A DNA stretch of 17,270 nucleotides from Thiobacillus sp. (lineage in GTDB: Bacteria > Pseudomonadota > Gammaproteobacteria > Burkholderiales > Thiobacillaceae): the NCBI GenBank assembly GCA_020217265.1, contig JAIWOS010000169.1, positions 1 through 17,270 of the forward strand, in the 5' to 3' direction. A program made the position numbers and the translations under genes. The notes under the pieces were generated by a model that saw nothing but the letters and a program-made list of their open reading frames with translations, made no database searches and had not been told where the DNA came from. This document shows positions 1-6,642 of this stretch, piece by piece (the stretch's first letter is position 1; each line of letters starts with the position of its first letter).

Positions 1-1
1 G

Positions 2-130
2 CTGGGGCTGGCGATTGCACGTCAGCTCGCCGACACCCAGGGCTGGCGGCTGGCGATCAAGCCGCGGCGCGGCGGCGGCGCCAGCATGTGGCTGGCGATC
101 CCGCGGCTCGAGCCGCAGGCGTCGGCCTGA
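2..130 (+). CDS. Sensor histidine kinase, C-terminal fragment (cut by window edge)
   Basis: An open frame enters from the left edge and stops with TGA at 128-130, leaving 42 residues. It begins LGLAIARQLA, the G2 box and following helix of a histidine-kinase HATPase_c domain. The later GGGASMWLAIPR is the usual final strand of that domain (G-x-x-F/M-x-hydrophobic-P). The reading frame shows no receiver or other domain after the ATPase. The sensor and HisKA parts lie outside the window, so the signal sensed cannot be inferred. It is separated from bcsA by about 770 bases, so co-transcription is not implied. The G2-box assignment is from established family knowledge; the function is otherwise unknown. 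Confidence 0.75.
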   Translation: MGLAIARQLADTQGWRLAIKPRRGGGASMWLAIPRLEPQASA

Positions 131-900
131 GGCCGCCCGTCCGGCCCTGGGCCGAGAAAACGTCCGGGATCAGCCGTGGGCGCTTCTCCGACCCAAGCGG
201 AGCTCCATGCGCAGGCGCCACATGGGCTAGCGGAGCAAAGGGTCCTGTCGGATTGCCGCCCGCGGGCAGCATGGATAAATCGCCCGAAAGGTGCCCAACG
301 ACGCCGAGGTATACCGCTTTGCAGCAGGCAATGTCGTCATGCCGCACATGATTTTGCCAAGCTGCACGATCGGGTGCCGCAGCCGCCCAGGACCGTGCAC
401 TCTGACAACGGTTGGACATCCGGGGCGGAGTTGGCGACCGTCGGAGCGCCACTGCCTCGGGCGCAGTGGCGTAGGCGAAGTTCCCCCGGGAGGTGGCTTT
501 CCCGGCACGCCTCGGCTGGACCATCGAGGCCGATCCCGATGTTTGCTGCAAAGCTTCACACCTCACCGGGCTGGGTACACGTAGCCAACAAGGCGCGACA
601 GGCTACCCCTCGATTACGCCGTTTGTTCATTCCCTCGATCAGTAATTACGCCAGTCCTGCGTGCTGACCATCGGCCTGGGCCCCAAAGGCGACGGACACA
701 CGCGAAACTTGCGCGATGGAACGATTTCACGAAAGATTGCGTGCCCGCGCCGATCAGCGCGCTTGGCGCGAACCGATGGCCGCGCGAGGTGTCGGACTGA
801 GCTTGCCAGCCGCTGGCGGTGTGGCATCAAGGGCCGTGTCCGACGAGCCGATAATAAAGCGCGTTGCTCCCGAACGTTTCTCTTCCCCAAAAAATACAAA
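131..900. other. Long stretch without a credible gene upstream of bcsA
   Basis: About 770 bases separate the kinase stop from the likely bcsA start. Several overlapping frames are open, but none gives a protein with recognisable motifs, ordinary amino-acid balance or a ribosome binding site. The frame in phase with bcsA is open from a GTG at 661, but its product is rich in Arg/Cys and looks non-coding. A GATAAT at 850-855 could be a -10 element, but I see no good -35 at the right spacing. I looked for a GEMM-type c-di-GMP riboswitch because of the downstream cellulose genes and found no match to its conserved core. Two hairpins inside are listed separately. Confidence 0.6.
447..505. repeat. 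Two consecutive hairpins upstream of bcsA
   Basis: The first is a perfect 9-bp inverted repeat: CGCCACTGC at 447-455 and GCAGTGGCG at 463-471, with a 7-base loop. The second is a 6-bp repeat: CCGGGA at 486-491 and TCCCGG at 500-505, with an 8-base loop. Neither is followed by a T-run, so they are not classical terminators. They lie about 400 bases before the bcsA start in otherwise unassigned DNA. They may be parts of a structured transcript, or chance in GC-rich sequence. Confidence 0.4.
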
Positions 901-3198
901 ATGCTGCAAATTCGACGGAATGGGCATCGTACAGCGAGCTGGTCCGCCCATCGCCCATCGCCCTGGGCCGTGGTCTGGTCGCTGCTCGCCTTGACCTGGC
1001 TGTACTTCGCGTGGGTTCCCGTATCGATTTCCAGCCAGGCCTGGCTCGCTTGGGGGCTGGTGCTGGTGCTGGTGGTGCTCAAGCGCTTTGCCGACCGGGC
1101 CGCCCTGCTGCGGTTGCTGTTCTTGTGTCTTGCCGCTTTGGTCACGGTGCGCTACATGATCTGGCGCGCCACATCGACGCTGGGATTCGATGATCCCGTG
1201 TCGTGGCTGGCGGCCGTCCTTCTCTTCGCAGCCGAGTTGTATGGCGTGACCGTTTACGGTCTGGGGCTGTTCATCAATGTCTTGCCGTTGCGCCGCCCCG
1301 TGTTGCCGCTGCCGGCTGACCGGAGGCTATGGCCTACGGTCGATGTGTTCGTGCCGAGTTACAACGAGGACCCGGAGATCCTCGAAACCACGCTGATCGC
1401 GGCGCTGAACATGCGCTACGCGCCTGGCAAGCTCAAGGTTTATCTGCTCGATGACGGCGGCACCGAACAAAAACGCAGCGACCCGGACCCGGCCCGGGCC
1501 GCGGCGGCGCAGGCGCGTCTCGATACCTTGCGGGCGTTGTGCACACGCATCGGCGCGCATTACCTTACCCGGGCGCGCAACGAGCACGCCAAAGCCGGCA
1601 ACATCAACGCCGCGCTGCAGCACACCCGCGGCGATCTGGTGGTGATTTTCGATGCCGATCATGTGCCGACGGCCGATTTTCTCGAACGCACTGTCGGCGG
1701 CTTCGTCGCCGATCCAAAGCTCTTCCTGGTGCAGACCCCGCACTTTTTCATCAATCCGGACCCGCTCGAACACAACTGGAAGATATTTGGCCGAATCCCG
1801 AGCGAAAACGAAATGTTCTACAACGTCATCCAGCATGGGCTGGATTTCTGGGAGGCTTCGTTTTTTTGCGGATCGGCAGCGGTATTGCGGCGGGAGGCCC
1901 TCGAGGAAGTCGGTGGCGTTTCGGGCGACTCCATCACCGAGGACGCCGAGACCGCGCTCTCGCTCCACGCCCGGGGCTGGCGGAGCGCATACATCAACTA
2001 CCCGATGATTGCCGGGCTGCAGCCGGAAACCTACTCGGGGTTCATCACCCAGCGCGTGCGCTGGGCTCAAGGCATGCTGCAAATCCTGTTGCTCAAGAAC
2101 CCCTTGACGCAGCGCGGGTTGCACTGGTGGCAGCGCCTCGCGTATTTCAATAGCGCGTTTTTCTGGTTTTTTCCGTTTGCGCGGGTCGCGTTCATGCTCG
2201 CGCCGGCGGCCTACCTGATTTTCGGATTACACATCTACAACGCCAACCTTCCCCAGTTTTTTGCCTACGCACTGCCGCACGTGGTCGCGGCGGTGATGGC
2301 GTCGGACTATCTGTTTGGCCGCGTGCGCTGGGCTTTCGTGTCGGAACTGTACGAGCTGACGCAATCGGTGTATGCGCTCTCCGGCCTGGTGCGGGTGATC
2401 AGGAGTCCGCGTTCGCCGAGTTTTCTCGTCACCCCGAAAGGCGAGCAGCGTGACGAGGAGTTCATTTCCGAGCTTGCGACTCCGTTTTACTGGCTGTTCG
2501 TGGTGGCCATCGCGTCCATGGGTTTCGGTGTCTGGCGCTGGTTTGCCGACCCCGGCACGCGCGATACCACGCTCATCACCATGGGCTGGGAGCTGTTCAA
2601 CCTCATGCTGCTCTCAGGGGTGATGGGTGTGCTGCTGGAGCGCCGTCAGCGCCGGAGTGCGCCCCGTATGCCCAGTGACGCGGAGGGGGTACTCATCAGT
2701 GACGACGGAAGTCGGGCAGCAACGCGATTCGACGACCTGTCGGGCACGGGCTGCCGGCTGAAGCTGGCCAAACCCTTGTCACTCGTCTCGTCGGCACCGC
2801 TGAAACTCGAGGTGTTCATTCCTGCCCTCAAGCGCCTGGCCTGCCTGCACATGCGCTTGGCGTGGCAGCGGGGCAACGAGATCGGCGCGCATTTCGAGCC
2901 GGTCGACCTCGACGAAAAGCGGCAGGTGGTTGCCCTGGCCTATGGGGACAGCGAACGGTGGGTTGCGTTTCGCCGCCACCGCGAGGCCATGGAGCGCAGC
3001 ATACCAGCCGCAGCCTGGTTTTTGATCCGCCACGGCGCTGTCGGGCTGATCGAGCATTTCGCCCAGCTCAGCCGCGTCTCGCTGCACCAGTTGCATGGCC
3101 TGATCCAGCGCGGGCGCCTCCTCGCCTGGCGTGCCCTGCGCCAGGGGTGGCGCGCTGCCAGCGCCTGGGTGCTCGACCGGGCTCCAACTCAATCTTGA
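901..3198 (+). CDS. bcsA: Cellulose synthase catalytic subunit (c-di-GMP regulated)
   Basis: This is the inner-membrane GT2 enzyme that polymerises UDP-glucose into beta-1,4-glucan and threads it through the membrane with BcsB. From the ATG at 901 it has 765 residues, close to other BcsA proteins. Four TM segments (about residues 22-130) precede the GT2 domain. Visible catalytic motifs are DD at 184-185, DAD at 251-253, TED ending at D348, and QRVRW at 384-388. The FLVTPK gating-loop motif is at 508-513, followed by further TM helices. The C-terminal PilZ domain has R585-xxx-R589 and DLSGTG at 612-617, the c-di-GMP-binding signature, so control by c-di-GMP is expected. The start is uncertain: the frame is open back to a GTG at 661 and there is no clear Shine-Dalgarno before 901, only an A-rich tract. 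I chose 901 because TM1 follows shortly and the upstream residues look non-coding. Confidence 0.95.
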   Translation: MLQIRRNGHRTASWSAHRPSPWAVVWSLLALTWLYFAWVPVSISSQAWLAWGLVLVLVVLKRFADRAALLRLLFLCLAALVTVRYMIWRATSTLGFDDPVSWLAAVLLFAAELYGVTVYGLGLFINVLPLRRPVLPLPADRRLWPTVDVFVPSYNEDPEILETTLIAALNMRYAPGKLKVYLLDDGGTEQKRSDPDPARAAAAQARLDTLRALCTRIGAHYLTRARNEHAKAGNINAALQHTRGDLVVIFDADHVPTADFLERTVGGFVADPKLFLVQTPHFFINPDPLEHNWKIFGRIPSENEMFYNVIQHGLDFWEASFFCGSAAVLRREALEEVGGVSGDSITEDAETALSLHARGWRSAYINYPMIAGLQPETYSGFITQRVRWAQGMLQILLLKNPLTQRGLHWWQRLAYFNSAFFWFFPFARVAFMLAPAAYLIFGLHIYNANLPQFFAYALPHVVAAVMASDYLFGRVRWAFVSELYELTQSVYALSGLVRVIRSPRSPSFLVTPKGEQRDEEFISELATPFYWLFVVAIASMGFGVWRWFADPGTRDTTLITMGWELFNLMLLSGVMGVLLERRQRRSAPRMPSDAEGVLISDDGSRAATRFDDLSGTGCRLKLAKPLSLVSSAPLKLEVFIPALKRLACLHMRLAWQRGNEIGAHFEPVDLDEKRQVVALAYGDSERWVAFRRHREAMERSIPAAAWFLIRHGAVGLIEHFAQLSRVSLHQLHGLIQRGRLLAWRALRQGWRAASAWVLDRAPTQS

Positions 3199-3208
3199 AG
3201 CTACTTCC

Positions 3209-5563
3209 ATGATCGCCCTTCCGCTTTTTCATCGGCTCACCCATTCCATCGTCTTTGGCCTCGCCGCGCTTGCCGCCTACGGCTTGGTCATGGCGACCGG
3301 GGCGCGGGCGCAGCCGGCCGCTTCCGTCACGATGCAGGCAGCACCGGCGCAGCCATCGATGCTTGCGGCAGCCCTGCAGAGTTTCATGCCCCAGCCTGCG
3401 CCGCTCATGCTCCGCGGCGCCAGTGGCCAGGAGTCATTGTCGCTGCCGATCTCGCCCCGGCTGCAAGTCCGACGGGCCGTGCTGCATTTGTCGGCGACCA
3501 GCTCGATGTCGTTGCTGGCGCCGCGCTCCCAGCTACAAGTATGGCTCGGCGGCCAGATCATCGCGCAGATCCCGCTCAACCCCAGACTGCCGCAGATCCG
3601 GGCACAAATCGATCTGCCACCGAGTCTGCTCGCTCCGGGTTACGACACCCTGACCTTTGCTGTGGCGCAGCATTACACCAACGAGTGCGAAGACCCCAGT
3701 GCACCGGAACTCTGGACGCAGATCGACACGGCGCGCTCTTGGATCGCGCTTGACGCGACGTTGCGCGACATTCACCCCACACTCGCGCATCTGCCCGACG
3801 TGTTCGATCCCAAACTTTGGGGCGCGCAACAGCTCACCGTCCTGGCGGCCAGGGGGATCGACGCCGCTGTGTTGCGCTGGGGCGGGCTGGCCGCACAGGC
3901 TGCCGGACTTTATCTGGGCTACGCGCCCCTGCAGATGCGTTTCGCACCGCTGGCGCTGCCGGCTGCCGATGCAGCGGGCAGCGGCCCGTTGAAGCTTGCC
4001 AGCGGATCGGTGCCGCGAGGTGATGCGCTGGTGGTGGGGACACTTGCCGAACTGCGGCCTTATCTGTCGGATGCCTTCGCCGCACGCATCAGCGGACCGT
4101 TCCTTGCCATTGTGCCGATCGGCAGTGGCACGGGCCGTTATGCATTGATCGCCAGCGGCCGGACCGAGCAGCAGGTCGACCTGGCGTTACGCGTGGCGAA
4201 CCTGCTCGACTACCCCTATCCGGATGCCGATGCGGCGGTCGTGCGGAAAATCGACCTGCCGAAATTGCCCGATAACCCCGGGCCGCGGGTGGTCTACCCC
4301 AACCAGGACCTGAGCTTTTCCCGGCTTGGATTCAAAACGGTGAGTTACACGGGGCTGTACGGCAAGGAGAGCCTGGAGTTCTCGCTGCCGCCGGACCTGT
4401 TCGCGCCGGACAACGCCATGGCTCATCTCAGGCTACGGTTTGCCTATGGCGCCGGGCTGCGCGAGGACTCGGTGCTGAACATTCTGCTCAACGGCCGCTT
4501 CCAGGCGGCCATCGCCCTGTCGGTGCGCGACGGTGGGTACTTCCGCGACTATGACGTGCAGATCCCGCTGACGTCGTTCAAGCCGGGCAGCAATGTGCTG
4601 ACGTTCAGCGCGTCGATGATGCCGCTGGTCACCGGGCGCTGCATCGCGATCAACACCGAAAACCTGCGCCTGACGCTGTTTGACGATTCGCGGCTGGAAC
4701 TGCCGAACGCCGCGCGCGTCACCAGCCTGCCCAACCTCGAGCTGCTGCAGCGTACGGGTTTCCCTTACACCCGCAAGCCCTATGGCGCCCAAACCGTCTT
4801 TGCGGTGGCCCGCGCGGACGGCGCGGCGGCTGCGGCAACCTGGATGCTCGCGGCCAAGCTGGCCCAGACCCAGGGATTGCCGCTCCTCGACGCCGGCTGG
4901 CAAGTCGGGACGGCCGACCTTGAGCGATCGCAGGACGCCATCGTCGTCGGCTCCGCGGCAGACCTGCCCGCGGGGATCGCAGGAACGCTGCCGCTGCATT
5001 TGGGCATGACGAGCGTTGCCCCCTATCCCGTGGCGGTGACAACGGCAGGCCCGGGTGAACTCGGACCGCTCGACCGCGTCTGGCGGTGGCTCGCCAGCCA
5101 GTTCCGCATCGGCGCGCCGCCCGCCGCCCCGACCACGGCATGGGCGATGCAAAACGGCATGGGCTTGGGGCAGCAGGCCGCGTTGATGCAGGCCGGGCTG
5201 CCGGGCAGGCACCGAGGCACACTGACCGTGCTCACCGCTGCGCACGCCAGCACTCTCTTGGCGCAAACCGATGCGTTGATCGAACCGGCGGTGTGGAGCC
5301 AGCTTGGCGGCGATCTGGTGCTGTTGCAGGGACGCGATCACGTCGCCAGCCAGCTGGTCGGACCGCGCTATACCGTGGGCGAGGCGGGGTTGAGCTCGCG
5401 GATCGGCTTCATGTTGTCGCTGCATCCGTGGTTCTGGGGGGTCGTCATCGGCCTGCTGAGCCTGATGCTGGCCGCGGTGACGCTGCGGTTGCTGATGCGG
5501 TTCCGTCACCGCCACCATGCAAGGGGCGTGGGAAATGCCGACGTCTCACCGCCGCAGGGCTGA
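3209..5563 (+). CDS. bcsB: Cellulose synthase periplasmic/membrane-anchored subunit
   Basis: BcsB forms the core synthase with BcsA and guides the emerging glucan through the periplasm. The protein has 784 residues, the usual family length. It starts at the ATG 10 bases after the bcsA stop, with GAAG about 8 bases upstream. An N-terminal signal peptide has a hydrophobic core in the first 30 residues and likely cleavage after an ARA motif. The body is the expected beta-rich carbohydrate-binding/flavodoxin-like repeat region. It includes the family-typical NECEDPSAPELW segment (Cys160) and the GRCIAINTENL segment (Cys478). A single C-terminal TM helix at about residues 742-764 is followed by a short basic tail, which fits the anchor that packs against BcsA. 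A longer frame reaches back into bcsA, but the signal peptide fixes the start at 3209. Confidence 0.95.
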   Translation: MIALPLFHRLTHSIVFGLAALAAYGLVMATGARAQPAASVTMQAAPAQPSMLAAALQSFMPQPAPLMLRGASGQESLSLPISPRLQVRRAVLHLSATSSMSLLAPRSQLQVWLGGQIIAQIPLNPRLPQIRAQIDLPPSLLAPGYDTLTFAVAQHYTNECEDPSAPELWTQIDTARSWIALDATLRDIHPTLAHLPDVFDPKLWGAQQLTVLAARGIDAAVLRWGGLAAQAAGLYLGYAPLQMRFAPLALPAADAAGSGPLKLASGSVPRGDALVVGTLAELRPYLSDAFAARISGPFLAIVPIGSGTGRYALIASGRTEQQVDLALRVANLLDYPYPDADAAVVRKIDLPKLPDNPGPRVVYPNQDLSFSRLGFKTVSYTGLYGKESLEFSLPPDLFAPDNAMAHLRLRFAYGAGLREDSVLNILLNGRFQAAIALSVRDGGYFRDYDVQIPLTSFKPGSNVLTFSASMMPLVTGRCIAINTENLRLTLFDDSRLELPNAARVTSLPNLELLQRTGFPYTRKPYGAQTVFAVARADGAAAAATWMLAAKLAQTQGLPLLDAGWQVGTADLERSQDAIVVGSAADLPAGIAGTLPLHLGMTSVAPYPVAVTTAGPGELGPLDRVWRWLASQFRIGAPPAAPTTAWAMQNGMGLGQQAALMQAGLPGRHRGTLTVLTAAHASTLLAQTDALIEPAVWSQLGGDLVLLQGRDHVASQLVGPRYTVGEAGLSSRIGFMLSLHPWFWGVVIGLLSLMLAAVTLRLLMRFRHRHHARGVGNADVSPPQG

Positions 5564-5570
5564 TTCATTC

Positions 5571-6629
5571 ATGGATGTCGCTTCGCATCGTTCCATGACA
5601 CGTCGTCAGCTCGTGCGCGGTTTGGTCGGGTTCGGCGTCATCGCTGGCTGGCCTCTGGCCGCAGGGGCGATTACGCAGCGCGCTCACCTCTATGACGCAT
5701 GGAAAGGCGCGTTCGTGCGCCCGGATGGCCGGGTGGTCGACCCGGCGCAGCGGGACGCAAGCACGTCCGAAGGCCAGGGTTACGGCATGATCCTGGCGCT
5801 GGAGGCAGGCGACGAGGCGGGTTTCGATGCCATGTGGGCGTGGACGCAGCAACATCTGGCGGTGCGTGGAGATCCCCTTCTTGCCTGGCGATGGCTCCCC
5901 GGCCAGGGCGTGTCCGACCGCAACGACGCCAGTGACGGCGACCTCCTCGTTGCCTGGGCGCTGGCGCGCGCCAGTCTCACGCGCCCCGCCTTGGCGGCGC
6001 CCGCACGCGCCCTTGCCGAAGCCATCCGCACCACGCTGTTGCGCGATACGGCGTGGGGCACGGTGCTCCTGCCCGCGGTCGAAGGGTTCGATACACCGGC
6101 AGGTCAGGTCGTCAACCTGTCGTACTGGGTGTTTCCTGCGTTCGCCGAGCTGGCTCGGGTCGACCCCTCGCCAAAGTGGGAAGCGCTGCGCGACAGCGGG
6201 CTCAGGCTTTTGTCCATCGCCCGCTTCGGCCGTTGGGCGTTGCCACCAGACTGGCTGTTGCTGATCAACCCGCTCGCGCCAGACCCAAACCGGCCGCAGC
6301 GCTACGGCTACGAAGCGGTGCGGATTCCCCTATACCTTGCCTGGGCAGGTCTGGCTTCGCCCGAGCGCATCGCCCCATTTCGCGCGTTCTGGAGCAGTTT
6401 CCGTTGCGAGGGTTATTTGCCGGCGTGGGCGAATTTCGCCGACGACTCGATCGATTCCTACGGCGCGAGCCCCGGCATGCGCGCCATCCGCGACTGGCTC
6501 ACCGCGGGAGCCGCTCCGCCAGCGGATGGCCGGACGCTCGCCCAGTCCGGCTATTATTCGGCGACGTTGGCGGCGCTGGTGCAGGCCGCTTCGCGGCAGA
6601 TGCCCCGGCCACCAGCGCCGGGCGCTTGA
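5571..6629 (+). CDS. bcsZ: Periplasmic GH8 endo-beta-1,4-glucanase of the cellulose operon
   Basis: BcsZ hydrolyses beta-1,4-glucan in the periplasm and is needed for proper cellulose output in several bacteria. From the ATG at 5571 it has 352 residues. An alternative ATG at 5595 gives 344 residues beginning MTRRQLVRG. Both are 7-31 bases after bcsB and neither has a strong Shine-Dalgarno. The GH8 signatures are STSEGQGYGM, with the expected general acid Glu67 (counting from 5571), and ASDGD with Asp122 in the substrate-binding position. YGYEAVRIPLYL, around Glu248, aligns by eye with the segment that reads YDAIR/YDAVR in other BcsZ proteins. The leader has a twin-arginine followed by a hydrophobic stretch ending in AAGA, so Tat export is possible. 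The family assignment is strong; the export route and catalytic-base substitution are inference. Confidence 0.93.
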   Translation: MDVASHRSMTRRQLVRGLVGFGVIAGWPLAAGAITQRAHLYDAWKGAFVRPDGRVVDPAQRDASTSEGQGYGMILALEAGDEAGFDAMWAWTQQHLAVRGDPLLAWRWLPGQGVSDRNDASDGDLLVAWALARASLTRPALAAPARALAEAIRTTLLRDTAWGTVLLPAVEGFDTPAGQVVNLSYWVFPAFAELARVDPSPKWEALRDSGLRLLSIARFGRWALPPDWLLLINPLAPDPNRPQRYGYEAVRIPLYLAWAGLASPERIAPFRAFWSSFRCEGYLPAWANFADDSIDSYGASPGMRAIRDWLTAGAAPPADGRTLAQSGYYSATLAALVQAASRQMPRPPAPGA

Positions 6630-6642
6630 AAGGACTTTGGCA

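Noticed and set aside
393..440. A frame upstream of bcsA reads VHSDNGWTSGAE, reminiscent of the integrase-core (H/R)SDNGxEF motif of transposases.
   Set aside because: Only four or five residues match, the second catalytic context is absent, and neither neighbouring sequence nor terminal repeats support an insertion sequence. Probably chance.
661..900. N-terminal extension of BcsA from the GTG at 661.
   Set aside because: The 80 extra residues are Arg/Cys-rich with no domain or signal features and no ribosome site. ATG 901 leads directly into TM1 as in other BcsA proteins.
131..900. GEMM-type c-di-GMP riboswitch expected upstream of cellulose genes.
   Set aside because: No match to the conserved core or the tetraloop-receptor pattern was found by eye on either strand.
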